In this document: positions 17,299-27,399 of the stretch, piece after piece | Position numbering within the stretch: position 1 is the stretch's first letter | Layout: every line of letters begins with the position of its first letter | Source of the DNA: CAWCXF01 sp963799455 | GTDB taxonomy: Bacteria > Pseudomonadota > Alphaproteobacteria > Rhodobacterales > Rhodobacteraceae | DNA: 64,000 nt | Assembly (NCBI GenBank): GCA_963799455.1 | Contig: CAWCXF010000006.1 | Coordinates: 62,001-126,000 of the forward strand | Direction of reading: 5' to 3' | Translations under genes and position numbers: made by a program | Notes under the pieces: model-generated | The model's database searches: none | Seen by the model: only the letters and a program-made list of their open reading frames with translations | Told to the model about the DNA's origin: nothing

Positions 17299-17949
17299 AT
17301 GTCGCTACGCACCGGCGCGTCGGGCGCCGTCCTCTTCCTCGCAGCGGCGACGGCCGCGACGGCCGTCTCCGCGGCCACCGTGACCTACGACCTCACCGGC
17401 GGCTCGGGAGAGACGGCCTCGGCCGCCTTCGCCCAGGGCTCGCTCGGGCTGACCGTGACGGCGCTGTCCTTCGACGAGGCCGGCGCGGTGCGCGAGGGCT
17501 CCGACAGCCTGGTGACGCTGAACGCAGGCGGCCTCGGCGTGCGCAACAGCGTCTCCTCGGCCAACCCCGAGAAGAACCGCTTCGTCGACGGCCGCAGCAT
17601 GGCCGACATCAACGACCTGCTGCTGTTCGCCTTCGACCGCGCCGTGACCTCCGTGACGCTGGGCTTCGTCGAGCGCCCGGGCTTCGACGCCTCCGCCTTC
17701 ACGCTGTTCCTGCCCACCGACGTGGCGCTCGCCCCGGCCTTCGACGGGCAGAGCTTCGACGTGGACGGGGGCGAGACCCTCGCCTTTGCCTCGAACGCCT
17801 TCGGCATCGGCGCCCTGCGCGCCACCGACCAGTTCCTGGTCTCCTCGATCACGGTGCAGACCGAGGTGGCGCCGATCCCGCTGCCGGCCGCGGGCGGCCT
17901 GCTGCTGGCGGGCCTCGGCACGCTCGCGCTCCGGCGCCGCCGACGCTGA
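17299..17949 (+). CDS. Secreted protein with VPLPA-CTERM sorting signal
   Basis: This 216-aa protein has an N-terminal signal peptide (hydrophobic residues ~8-25, ...TAVSAAT) and a beta-rich body. The C-terminus is IPLPAAGGLLLAGLGTLALRRRRR: a Pro-Leu-Pro-Ala motif, a hydrophobic helix and an Arg cluster. That tripartite tail is the VPLPA/PEP-CTERM signal recognised by exosortase/rhombosortase-type enzymes for cell-surface display, common in Rhodobacterales. The body (DLTGGSGETASAAFAQGSLG, RFVDGRSMADINDLLLFAFD) is similar to unassigned surface proteins. No sorting enzyme is encoded in the window. The stop codon lies at the first unit of the 19-bp repeat array. Confidence 0.86.
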   Translation: MSLRTGASGAVLFLAAATAATAVSAATVTYDLTGGSGETASAAFAQGSLGLTVTALSFDEAGAVREGSDSLVTLNAGGLGVRNSVSSANPEKNRFVDGRSMADINDLLLFAFDRAVTSVTLGFVERPGFDASAFTLFLPTDVALAPAFDGQSFDVDGGETLAFASNAFGIGALRATDQFLVSSITVQTEVAPIPLPAAGGLLLAGLGTLALRRRRR

Positions 17950-18175
17950 GCCGGAACGCCGGCCGCGAGCCGGAACGCCGGCCGCGAGCCGGAACGCCGG
18001 CCGCGAGCCAGGACACCGGCCGCGAGCCGGGACGCCGGCCGCGAGCCAGGACACCGGCCGCGAGCCAGGACACCGGCCGCGAGCCAGGACACCGGCCGCG
18101 AGCCAGGACACCGGCCGCGAGCCAGGACACCGGCCGCGAGCCAGGACACCGGCCGCGAGCCAGGGCGCCGGCGGC
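17948..18175. repeat. Twelve 19-bp tandem repeats
   Basis: Twelve head-to-tail units of 19 bp run without gaps from 17948 to 18175. Units 1-3 are GAGCCGGAACGCCGGCCGC, units 4 and 6-11 are GAGCCAGGACACCGGCCGC, unit 5 is mixed and unit 12 is degenerate. The array begins inside the stop codon of the VPLPA-CTERM gene and ends 82 nt before the mmsA stop (minus strand). Each unit contains a self-complementary core around GCCGGC, so transcripts could fold. There are no unique spacers, so this is not a CRISPR array. Confidence 0.93.
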
Positions 18176-18257
18176 GAGGCCGCGCCCCAAGCGGCGCCCC
18201 CGGCGCCGGAGGTCGCAGAGGCGCCCCCGGGCCGGGGGCGCCGCTCCTCGTCCGGCC

Positions 18258-19757
18258 TCACTCCATGACGGGGATGGAGAACTCGCCGCCCTCCTTGATG
18301 CCCGAGGGCCACCTTGCGGTGACGGTCTTGGTGCGGGTGTAGAAGCGGAAGGCGTCGGGCCCGTGCTGGTTGAGGTCGCCGAAGCCCGAGCGCTTCCAGC
18401 CGCCGAAGGTGTGGTAGGCGAGAGGAACCGGGATCGGCACGTTGATGCCCACCATGCCGATGTTGATCTTCGCGGCGAAGTCGCGCGCGGCGTCGCCGTC
18501 GCGGGTGTAGATCGCCGCCCCGTTGCCGTACTCGTGGTCCATCGCGAGCCCCAGCGCCTCGTCGTAGGTGCGCGCGCGCACCGTCGAGAGCACGGGGCCG
18601 AAGATTTCCTTGCGGTAGATCTCCATCTCGGGCGTCACCCGGTCGAACAGGTGCGGGCCCACCCAGAAGCCCCCCTCGTAGCCCTGCATCTGCAGGCCCC
18701 GCCCGTCCACCGCGAGCTCGGCGCCCGCGTCGAGCCCCGACTGCACCATCCGCTCGATGCTGGCCTTCGCCGCGGCGGTGATCACGGGGCCGTAGTCCAC
18801 CTCGTCGCCCCCCGTGTAGGGGCCCACCCGCAGCGCCTCGACGCGCGGCACCAGCTTCTCGATCAGCCGGTCGGCCGTCGCCTCGCCCACCGGCACCGCC
18901 ACCGAGATCGCCATGCAGCGCTCGCCCGCCGCACCAAAGCCCGCGCCCACCAGCGCGTCGGCGGCCTGGTCGAGGTCGGCGTCGGGCATCACGATCATGT
19001 GGTTCTTGGCGCCTCCGAAGCACTGCGCGCGCTTGCCGGCCACGCAGGCCCGCTCGTAGACGTAGGAGGCGATGGCGGTGGAGCCGACGAAGCCCACCGC
19101 CTGCACCGTGGGGTTGTCGAGCAGCGCGTCCACCGCCTCCTTGTCGCCCTGGACGACCTGCAGGACGCCCGGCGGCAGCCCCGCCTCGCTCATCAGCTCC
19201 GCCAGCATCAGGGGCACCGAGGGGTCGCGCTCGGACGGCTTGAGCACGAAGGCGTTGCCGCACGCGATGGCGGGCGCGAACTTCCACATCGGGATCATGG
19301 CGGGGAAGTTGAACGGCGTGATGCCCGCCACCACGCCCAGCGGCTGGCGCATCGAGTACATGTCGATGCCCGGGCCCGCGTCGGTCGTGTAGTCGCCCTT
19401 CAGAAGATGCGGCGCGCCGATGCAGAACTCGACCACCTCCAGCCCCCGCTGCACGTCGCCCCTCGCGTCGGGCAGCGTCTTGCCGTGCTCGCGCGACAGC
19501 GCCTCCGCCAGCGCGCCCATCTCGCGGTGCAGAAGCCGCACGAACGCCATCAGCACCCGCGCGCGCCGCTGCGGGTTCACCGCCGCCCAAGCCGGCTGCG
19601 CCTCCGCGGCCCGCGCCACCGCCTCGTCCACCTCCGCGCGCGAGGCCAGCGCCACCCGCGCCCGAACCGCGCCCGTCGCCGGGTCGAAAACCTCCGCCGA
19701 ACGCCCAGAGCCGCCAGCCACCCGCGCGCCAGAAAGATAGTGCCCGATGTCGTGCAT
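18258..19757 (-). CDS. mmsA: CoA-acylating methylmalonate-semialdehyde dehydrogenase
   Basis: This 499-aa aldehyde dehydrogenase converts methylmalonate semialdehyde plus CoA and NAD to propionyl-CoA and CO2, the end of valine degradation, and it is also used for thymine and inositol breakdown. Visible are GVVAGITPFNFPAMIPMWKF (residues ~140-160), the NAD site GFVGSTAIASYVYERA and the nucleophile region GFGAAGERCMAIS (Cys near residue 285). Further on are PEMEIYRKEIFGPVLS and FGGWKRSGFGDLNQHG near the end. The start ATG at 19755-19757 with AGGAGGAA upstream gives the usual N-terminus. It is separated from the other valine genes by the YbdK gene, the CTERM gene and two repeat arrays. Confidence 0.93.
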   Translation of the reverse strand: MHDIGHYLSGARVAGGSGRSAEVFDPATGAVRARVALASRAEVDEAVARAAEAQPAWAAVNPQRRARVLMAFVRLLHREMGALAEALSREHGKTLPDARGDVQRGLEVVEFCIGAPHLLKGDYTTDAGPGIDMYSMRQPLGVVAGITPFNFPAMIPMWKFAPAIACGNAFVLKPSERDPSVPLMLAELMSEAGLPPGVLQVVQGDKEAVDALLDNPTVQAVGFVGSTAIASYVYERACVAGKRAQCFGGAKNHMIVMPDADLDQAADALVGAGFGAAGERCMAISVAVPVGEATADRLIEKLVPRVEALRVGPYTGGDEVDYGPVITAAAKASIERMVQSGLDAGAELAVDGRGLQMQGYEGGFWVGPHLFDRVTPEMEIYRKEIFGPVLSTVRARTYDEALGLAMDHEYGNGAAIYTRDGDAARDFAAKINIGMVGINVPIPVPLAYHTFGGWKRSGFGDLNQHGPDAFRFYTRTKTVTARWPSGIKEGGEFSIPVME

Positions 19758-19895
19758 GGGTTCCTCCTTGCTCGGGCGCAGGATAGGCCGTGCGGCCGGC
19801 GGCCGGAAGCGGCCTCTCGCACGGCAACGGGGTTGACAGGCGGGCAAGCGCGCCCGCAGCCTCGCGCATCGGACGGATGACGAAAGGACGCCCCC

Positions 19896-20330
19896 ATGAC
19901 GGTCAAACGCATCCTGAAGCACAAGGGCGATGTCGGGGTGGTCACGCTCCCCCCCGCCGCGAGCGTCCGCGAGGCCGCGGAGGTGCTGGCGCAGCGCCGC
20001 ATCGGCACGATCGTGATCACCGAGGACGGCAAGCGCGCGCTGGGGATCGTGTCGGAGCGCGACATCGTGCGATGGGTCGCGCGCGAGGGCGCGAGCTGCC
20101 TCGATCGCCGGGTCGAGGAGGTGATGACGCGCGAGCTTCAGACCTGCACCTGCGACGAGAAGGCCGACAGGGTTCTGTCACGCATGACCGAGGGCCGCTT
20201 CCGCCACATGCCGGTGGTCGAGGACGGCGAGATGGTGGCGCTGATCTCGCTCGGTGACGTGGTGAAGATGCGCCTCGACGAGGTGCGCGCCGAGCGCGAC
20301 GCGCTCGAGGACATGGTGATGGGCCGCTAG
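19896..20330 (+). CDS. CBS-domain protein
   Basis: This 144-aa protein consists of two CBS motifs forming one Bateman module. The first is at residues ~16-65 (SVREAAEVLAQRRIGTIVIT, RALGIVSERDIVRWVA). The second is at ~80-130 (CTCDEKADRVLSRMTEGRFR, HMPVVEDGEMVALISLGDVV). Such stand-alone proteins bind adenosine nucleotides or SAM and regulate partner enzymes; the partner is unknown. A perfect -35-like TTGACA lies at 19833-19838 upstream, but no good -10 is visible. The stop codon is followed by TAGGGCG-type repeat sequence shared with other gene ends in the window. Confidence 0.9.
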   Translation: MTVKRILKHKGDVGVVTLPPAASVREAAEVLAQRRIGTIVITEDGKRALGIVSERDIVRWVAREGASCLDRRVEEVMTRELQTCTCDEKADRVLSRMTEGRFRHMPVVEDGEMVALISLGDVVKMRLDEVRAERDALEDMVMGR

Positions 20331-20404
20331 GGCGTTATCTGGTCGGGTCCGATCGGCTCGCGCGGGGTCGGGCGATGGAGTCGTGCGCGCGCGGGGAGGA
20401 CGCC

Positions 20405-20935
20405 ATGCGGATCGGGCTCTATCCGGGGACGTTCGACCCCGTGACCCTGGGGCATCTCGACATCATCCGGCGCGGCGCCGTGCTGGTGGACCGGCTGGTG
20501 ATCGGGGTGGCGATCAACCGCGACAAGAGCCCGCTCTTCCCGTTGCAGGAGCGGGTGGCGATGATCGAGGCCGAATGCGCGGCGCTCGCCCGCGAGACCG
20601 GCGCCGAGTTCGTCGCCCACCCCTTCGAGAACCTGCTCATCGACGCGGCGCACGACGTGGGCGCGCAGGTGATCCTGCGAGGGCTGCGCGCCGTCGCCGA
20701 CTTCGAGTACGAGTTCCAGATGGTGGGGATGAACCGCAAGCTCGACGACACGGTCGAGACCGTGTTCCTGATGGCCGAGCCCGAGCACCAGGCGATCGCC
20801 TCGAAGCTCGTCAAGGAGATCGCCCGGCTCGGCGGGGACGTGTCGCCCTTCGTCACCCCGGCGGTGGCCGCGGCTCTGGCGCGCCGGTTCCGCCGGGCGC
20901 CCGCGCGGGCGGCACCGCGCACGCGGACGGCCTGA
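20405..20935 (+). CDS. coaD: Pantetheine-phosphate adenylyltransferase
   Basis: Catalyses the fourth step of coenzyme A synthesis: 4'-phosphopantetheine + ATP gives dephospho-CoA. It starts MRIGLYPGTFDPVTLGHLDI, with the nucleotidyltransferase T/HxGH motif (residues ~14-21). It continues with VAINRDKSPLFPLQERVAMI, ILRGLRAVADFEYEFQMVGM (residues ~90-109) and the ISS-like IASKLVKEIARLGGDVSPFV. The 176 aa include a short Arg/Ala-rich tail beyond the usual ~160 residues. The ATG at 20405 is chosen over an ATG 30 nt upstream because it matches the family start and has GGGGAGGA before it. Confidence 0.95.
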   Translation: MRIGLYPGTFDPVTLGHLDIIRRGAVLVDRLVIGVAINRDKSPLFPLQERVAMIEAECAALARETGAEFVAHPFENLLIDAAHDVGAQVILRGLRAVADFEYEFQMVGMNRKLDDTVETVFLMAEPEHQAIASKLVKEIARLGGDVSPFVTPAVAAALARRFRRAPARAAPRTRTA

Positions 20936-21122
20936 GGGGGCAGCTCGAGCGCCATGTCCGGACGCCCTCGCCCAGACGGGCCCAGGGCGGCCCTCTCGGG
21001 CATGGTCAGGCGCCGTCGCTGGCGCGAGGGCGCTCGCTCAAGCGTCCTGGATCGCAGGGCGGGTGCCCGTCTCGATCGCGGCCGATCTCCGCGGGGCGCC
21101 CGGGACGGTCGCAGGGCGCCGT

Positions 21123-21287
21123 TCAGGCGCCGTAGACAGCCCGGCGCGCGATGCGGCGGGCGTCGCCGCAATGGAGATCGAGGTCGAGCGCCGTGTCGAG
21201 CGGCAGGCGCGCGATCTCGCGCACGGTCCGGTTGTAGCGCCGGCGCCGCTCCATCGCGGCCCGGATGCGGGTCATGAAGCTGGTCAT
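21123..21287 (-). CDS. DUF1127 domain small protein (54 aa)
   Basis: This 54-aa Arg-rich peptide (MTSFMTRIRAAMERRRRYNR, TVREIARLPLDTALDLDLHC) carries the DUF1127 pattern of a basic helix followed by a short motif with 'REIARLPLDTALDLDL'. DUF1127 proteins are small alphaproteobacterial proteins, some involved in RNA or phosphate and stress regulation in other genera; the role here is unknown. The start ATG at 21285-21287 has AAGGGA upstream. It is monocistronic between coaD and gap. Confidence 0.82.
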   Translation of the reverse strand: MTSFMTRIRAAMERRRRYNRTVREIARLPLDTALDLDLHCGDARRIARRAVYGA

Positions 21288-21467
21288 GGCCGGTCCCTTC
21301 TTGGGTTGGCGTTGCGGGCGTCTTCCGCCCGTGCCAGATCTGCTCCCGGGAAGGGCTCCGCACAAGCGCGTCCCACGCCGTGCCGCGTTGCAGCAAGCGC
21401 AGGGCTCCGCTCACGATTCATCAATGATGTGTCCGACGCGCCCCCGACGCGGGGCGCGCGCGGCGAC

Positions 21468-22481
21468 TCAGAGGTGGCCGCCCATCACCACGGCCACGTC
21501 GGCCATGCGGGTCGAGAAGCCCCACTCGTTGTCGTACCACGACAGCACGCGGACCATGCGCCCCTCGAGAACCTTGGTCTGGTCGGTGGCCAGGATCGAG
21601 GAGCGCGGGTCGTGGTTGAAGTCCGAGGAGACGAGCCTCTCCTCGGTCACGCCGAGGATGCCCTGGAGCGGCCCCGAAGCGGCTGCCCGCATGGCCTCGT
21701 TGATCTCCTCCACCGACGTGTCGCGCGCGGCCTCGATCGTCAGGTCCACGACGGAGACGTTCGGGGTCGGCACGCGGATCGCCACGCCGTCGAGCCGGCC
21801 GTCGAGCTGCGGCAGCACGAGCCCCACGGCGCGCGCGGCGCCCGTCGAGGTCGGGATCATGCTCATCGCGGCGGCGCGGGCGCGGTAGAGATCCTTGTGC
21901 ATGGTGTCGAGCGTCGGCTGGTCGCCGGTGTAGGAGTGGATCGTCGTCATGAAGCCGCGCGCGATGCCCACCGACTCGTCGAGCACCTTGGCGACCGGCG
22001 CGAGGCAGTTGGTGGTGCAGGACGCGTTCGAGACGACCACGTCGTCGGGGCCGAGCGTGTCGTGGTTGACGCCGTAGACCACGGTCTTGGCGTTGCCGCC
22101 CGTCACGCCCGAGACGGGGGCCGAGATCAGCACGCGCTTGGAGCCGTTCTCCAGATGCGCCGCGGCCTTGTCGCGCGCGGTGAAGATGCCGGTGCATTCG
22201 AGCGCGATGTCCACGTCCGACCAGGGTAGGGCCGCGGGGTCGCGCTCGGCGGTCACGCGGATCGGGCCGCGGCCGGCGTCGATGGTGTCGCCGTCCACCG
22301 TGACCTCGTGCGGGAAGCGGCCGTGGACCGAGTCGTAGCGCAAGAGGTGCGCGTTGGTCTCGACGGGCCCGAGGTCGTTGAGCGCCACGACCTCGATGTC
22401 GGTGCGGCCCGACTCGACGATCGAGCGCAGGACGTTGCGGCCGATCCGGCCGAACCCGTTGATGGCTACTTTGACGGCCAT
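21468..22481 (-). CDS. gap: Glyceraldehyde-3-phosphate dehydrogenase, type I
   Basis: A 337-aa glycolytic/Calvin-type enzyme interconverting glyceraldehyde 3-phosphate and 1,3-bisphosphoglycerate with NAD(P). The N-terminal Rossmann fold is VKVAINGFGRIGRNVLRSIV. The active site NASCTTNCLAPVAKVLDE carries the nucleophile Cys near residue 155. HSYTGDQPTLDTMHKDLYRA and SWYDNEWGFSTRMADVA follow. The ATG at 22479-22481 gives the family N-terminus; an upstream in-frame extension is rejected. It is normally close downstream of tkt in relatives, but here an IS5-type element separates them by about 1.3 kb, so co-transcription with tkt is probably interrupted. Confidence 0.96.
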   Translation of the reverse strand: MAVKVAINGFGRIGRNVLRSIVESGRTDIEVVALNDLGPVETNAHLLRYDSVHGRFPHEVTVDGDTIDAGRGPIRVTAERDPAALPWSDVDIALECTGIFTARDKAAAHLENGSKRVLISAPVSGVTGGNAKTVVYGVNHDTLGPDDVVVSNASCTTNCLAPVAKVLDESVGIARGFMTTIHSYTGDQPTLDTMHKDLYRARAAAMSMIPTSTGAARAVGLVLPQLDGRLDGVAIRVPTPNVSVVDLTIEAARDTSVEEINEAMRAAASGPLQGILGVTEERLVSSDFNHDPRSSILATDQTKVLEGRMVRVLSWYDNEWGFSTRMADVAVVMGGHL

Positions 22482-22640
22482 GGAACCCCCGTGTGCTGAT
22501 CCCGCGGCGCGGGCCGCCACCGGTTAGGGCGCGCGCGCAGGGGTGTAAAGCCCGGCCCTCGGGCGGGGGGCGAAGTGAGGGGAGGGGGCTGCTGGCCCCT
22601 TTGGCGTCGCGTCAGGCGGCTGGGCTCGGAGCCCACGGGC

Positions 22641-23689
22641 GGCTCTGTTGCACGGAACGCCTGAAGGCCGAGCTTCCCCTTTCCCCGCGGCGGTCAGCCG
22701 ACGGGTCGTGTGACGGGGATGCCGAGCGCGGTATAGCGGTTGAGGATGGCGATGCGGACTTGGAGTTCGGCGGTCTGGCGGTCGAAGTCGCGGGCCATGA
22801 GCTTTTGCCCGAGGAGCTTCATGCAGTTCATCTTGGTCTCGGCGCGGCTTCGGCGGTGGTATCCGCTCCATCGGCGCCAGATCGTGCGGCCGAGGCGCTT
22901 GATGGCGCGCAGAGCCTCGTTCCTCGCTTCTACGCCGGGGCTGTCCTTCTCCCAAGGCTTGGCATTTCGCCGGGGCGGGATGACAGCGTCCGCGCCGCGG
23001 TTCGCGATGGCGTCGCGGCAGCCGCGGGTGTCGTAGGCGCCGTCGGCGGTGACCGAGACGATTGGCTCGTTTGCTGGGATCTGGCCGAGCAGGTCCGGTA
23101 GCACAGGCCCATCGCCGACGCCGCTGCCGGTGATCTCGACCGCGCGGACCTCGAGTGTCACCTCGTCGACGGCGAGGTGGACCTTTCGCCAGATCCGTCT
23201 GCGCGCCCCGCCATGCTTGCGCGCGTGCCATTCCCCCTCGCCTCGGACCTTGATGCCCGTGCTGTCCACGAGCAGGTGCAGCGGGCCGCCGCTGCCCCGG
23301 TAGGGCAGCTGAACGGCCAAGGTCTTCTGCCGTCGGCAGAGCGTCGAGAAGTCCGGCACCGGCCAGTCGAGCCCCGCGAACTTCAGAAGGCTCGCGACGA
23401 AGCCGGTCGTCTGGCGAAGCGGCAGGCCGAACAGCACCTTGATCGTCAGGCAAGCCTGGATCGCGGCGTCGCTGTAGACCGGCTGGCCGCCGCGCTTGCC
23501 CGATGGCGCCGCGTGCCAGGGCGTCGAAGGGTCGAACCAGACGGTCAGCGATCCACGCTCACGCAGCGACGCGTTGTAGGCGGACCAGTTCAGGGTGCGG
23601 TAGCGCGTCGGGGCAGGCTTGGACATGACGCCCAGCTATGCCGCTGGACCGGCAATGTGAATCCCAGGCAGGCTTCGTGCAACAAGGCC
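22641..23689 (-). mobile_element. Intact IS5-family insertion sequence
   Basis: A complete element of about 1049 bp. Its terminal inverted repeats can be read at both ends: GGCTCTGTTGCACGGAACGC starting at 22641, and on the other strand GGCCTTGTTGCACGAAGCCT ending at 23689. The core TGTTGCACG is shared, as typical of the IS427-like part of the IS5 family. A 3-bp GGC on each outer side could be the target duplication, but the region is GC-rich and this may be chance. The transposase gene reads on the minus strand. The element is inserted between gap and tkt. Confidence 0.82.
22694..23626 (-). CDS. IS5-family DDE transposase
   Basis: This 310-aa uninterrupted transposase has an N-terminal DUF4096-like part (MSKPAPTRYRTLNWSAYNAS, residues 1-60). 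The DDE catalytic core shows Asp121 in LLVDSTGIK, Asp195 in SVTADGAYDTRGC and Glu263 in YHRRSRAETKMN. The whole length is present and in frame, so the element may be active. The homologous pseudogene at 12013-12941 shares the order of motifs and phrases such as STLCRRQKTLAVQ. Strong inverted repeats flank it. Confidence 0.95.
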   Translation of the reverse strand: MSKPAPTRYRTLNWSAYNASLRERGSLTVWFDPSTPWHAAPSGKRGGQPVYSDAAIQACLTIKVLFGLPLRQTTGFVASLLKFAGLDWPVPDFSTLCRRQKTLAVQLPYRGSGGPLHLLVDSTGIKVRGEGEWHARKHGGARRRIWRKVHLAVDEVTLEVRAVEITGSGVGDGPVLPDLLGQIPANEPIVSVTADGAYDTRGCRDAIANRGADAVIPPRRNAKPWEKDSPGVEARNEALRAIKRLGRTIWRRWSGYHRRSRAETKMNCMKLLGQKLMARDFDRQTAELQVRIAILNRYTALGIPVTRPVG

Positions 23690-23714
23690 GGCCAGGGGAC
23701 GAAACTCGGGTCGC

Positions 23715-23777
23715 GGCTGCTCCGACGCGGCAGACCATGGTCTGCCCGCAAAGGTCCGCCGAGGGCTCGGAGCAGCC
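23715..23777. repeat. Nested palindrome between the IS element and tkt
   Basis: Eleven-base arms GGCTGCTCCGA (23715-23725) and TCGGAGCAGCC (23767-23777) enclose a perfect 16-bp palindrome GCAGACCATGGTCTGC (23730-23745). It could form a cruciform in DNA or a branched RNA structure downstream of tkt. It lies about 25 nt outside the right IS end. It may have served as tkt terminator or IS target, or be a fragment of another element. Confidence 0.6.
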
Positions 23778-23828
23778 ACCTCCGTTCGGAGATCCCGCGT
23801 CGAAAGCACAGCGCGGGCGACCGTGCCC

Positions 23829-25844
<2,016 letters not shown>

Positions 25845-26070
25845 GACGGCGGCTCCTGGGTGGCGCGGCGGGGTCGGAAGGTGATAGCAGGCAGGGACGG
25901 GCGTTCAACCTCCCGACGCCGTTCGGCGCGGACAGGGGGCGAGCGGGGGCTCGATTCCGCGGGTTGCTCGTCTAGGATGTGATTCGAGCCGACTCGGCAC
26001 GCTGGGATTGTGCGGGGCGGCGTGCGTGGTGACGAGTGCTCGAGCAGCGACGCGAGGGGCGGCGAAGGTC

Positions 26071-26610
26071 ATGACCGACATCGAGGATCTCGCGGGCCGT
26101 CTCGGCGCCGCGATGGAGCGGATCGGCGCCGGGGTCGAGCGGCTTCGCGCCGAGGCGAGGGCACCGGCACCCGACCAGGAGGCGCGGGCGCAGGCGCTCG
26201 AGGCGCAGGTCGCCGAGCTGGAGGTGCGCTGCGCGGCGCTTCAGGAGGCGCTGGAGGCCGAGCGCGGGGCGGGGGCGCAGATGGCCGAGCGGCTGCGGCA
26301 GGCGGCGCGGCGCCACGAGGTCCAGCTGCGCCGGATCCAGGCCGGCGCCGACGAGACCGCCGTCGGGCTGGAGGAGGCGGAGGCGGAGCTGGCGCGTCAG
26401 CGCCGCGTCAGCGACCGGCTTCGCGAGAGCTCCCGGGCGCTGCGCGAGGCGGCGGAGGCGGGCGAGGCTTCGGCCTTGGACGGGGCCGTCGGTGCGGCGC
26501 TGCGCGCCGAGCTCGACGGGCTGAGGCAGGCGCGGGACGCCGACCGCGAGGAGATCGACGCGATCCTCGCCGACCTCGCGCCGCTCCTGGAGCGGGAGGA
26601 GGAGGCATGA
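26071..26610 (+). CDS. Coiled-coil protein encoded with zapA
   Basis: This 179-aa protein is almost entirely alpha-helical, with long Glu/Ala/Arg heptads (QALEAQVAELEVRCAALQEA, RLRQAARRHEVQLRRIQAGA) and no membrane segment. No catalytic motif is seen. It overlaps zapA by 4 nt (ATGA), so a role in division or cell-envelope organisation together with ZapA is likely but inferred from position only. The ATG at 26071 has GGCGAAGGTC before it; an in-frame start 63 nt upstream is not favoured because its extension is low-complexity. Confidence 0.78.
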   Translation: MTDIEDLAGRLGAAMERIGAGVERLRAEARAPAPDQEARAQALEAQVAELEVRCAALQEALEAERGAGAQMAERLRQAARRHEVQLRRIQAGADETAVGLEEAEAELARQRRVSDRLRESSRALREAAEAGEASALDGAVGAALRAELDGLRQARDADREEIDAILADLAPLLEREEEA

Positions 26611-27011
26611 TGACCCAGGTGACCGTCAAGGTCGGCGGGCGCGAGTTCGACGTGGCCTGCCAGGACGGGGAGGAGCCCTATCTGCGCGCGGCGGCGGGGC
26701 TGCTCGACGTCGAGGCGCAGACGCTGCTGTCGCAGATGGGCCGGATGCCCGAGACGACGATGCTGCTGATGTCCGGCCTGATGCTCGCCGACAAGACCGC
26801 GGCGCAGGAGGATCGGCTGCGCCGCGCCGAGGAGAAGCTCGCGGCGCGCGAGGCGCGCATCGAGGCGCTGGAGAACCGGCCGCCCCCCGAGCCCGAGCGG
26901 GTCGAGGTGCCGGTGATGCCGCCGCGGCTCGAATCGAGCCTCGGCGTGCTGGCCGAGCGCGCCGAGGCGCTGGCAGACGCCCTGGAGGCCGAGGAGGAGG
27001 CCGCGGCCTGA
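26607..27011 (+). CDS. zapA: Cell division protein ZapA
   Basis: This 134-aa ZapA homologue binds FtsZ and promotes protofilament bundling at the Z-ring. It has the N-terminal ZapA domain VTVKVGGREFDVACQDGEEP with YLRAAAGLLD. A dimerising helix follows (TTMLLMSGLMLADKTAAQED), then a long coiled coil (LRRAEEKLAAREARIEALEN). It starts inside the stop region of the upstream coiled-coil gene, ensuring coupled translation. A Pro-rich linker and a final helix extend it beyond the ~100-aa core, common in Rhodobacterales. Confidence 0.88.
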   Translation: MMTQVTVKVGGREFDVACQDGEEPYLRAAAGLLDVEAQTLLSQMGRMPETTMLLMSGLMLADKTAAQEDRLRRAEEKLAAREARIEALENRPPPEPERVEVPVMPPRLESSLGVLAERAEALADALEAEEEAAA

Positions 27012-27021
27012 GCGCCGGGCC

Positions 27022-27399
27022 TCAGCCGTTCGCCTCGCGGATGCGCTCGGCGGCCTCGCGGTCGTAGGCGATGCCGTGGCGGTCGAGCATCTGGTCGAGC
27101 TCGCCCGAGAGCGTCATCTCGGTGACGATGTCGCAGCCGCCGACGAACTCGCCCTTGACGTAGAGCTGCGGCACGGTGGGCCAGTCGGAATACTCCTTGA
27201 CGCCCTGGCGGATGGCGTCGTCGGCGAGCACGTTCACGTCCTGGAACTCGACGCCCATGTAGTTGAGCACGCCCGCCACCTTCGAGGAGAAGCCGCATTG
27301 CGGCATGGTCCTGGTGCCCTTCATGAAGAGCACCACGTCGTGGGCGCCCACGGCCTCCTCGATGCGGTCCCTGGCGGTGGTGGTGTCAGTCGCGGTCAT
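27022..27399 (-). CDS. grxD: Monothiol glutaredoxin, Grx4 type
   Basis: This 125-aa monothiol glutaredoxin has the active site KGTRTMPQCGFSSKV (CGFS, residues ~35-38 of the domain). It has the glutathione-binding segments DWPTVPQLYVKGEFVGGCDI and TEMTLSGELDQMLD. CGFS glutaredoxins carry [2Fe-2S] clusters and, with BolA partners, act in iron-sulphur trafficking and iron regulation. A bolA gene lies just upstream on the same strand, which fits. The ATG at 27397-27399 is preceded by GGAGAC. The gene overlaps the small membrane-protein gene by 14 nt. Confidence 0.93.
   Translation of the reverse strand: MTATDTTTARDRIEEAVGAHDVVLFMKGTRTMPQCGFSSKVAGVLNYMGVEFQDVNVLADDAIRQGVKEYSDWPTVPQLYVKGEFVGGCDIVTEMTLSGELDQMLDRHGIAYDREAAERIREANG

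Noticed and set aside
17948..18175. CRISPR array suggested by the regular 19-bp repeats
   Set aside because: The units are contiguous with no unique spacers, the unit is shorter than CRISPR repeats, and there are no cas genes.
20936..21122. Possible RNA gene between coaD and the DUF1127 gene
   Set aside because: No tRNA-like arms or T-run hairpins were seen; only GC-rich spacer.
22521..22640. Left flank of the IS5 element as second palindrome copy
   Set aside because: It has GGGCTC-G-GAGCCC and resembles part of the right-flank palindrome, but the arms are shorter and differ; treated as chance in GC-rich DNA.
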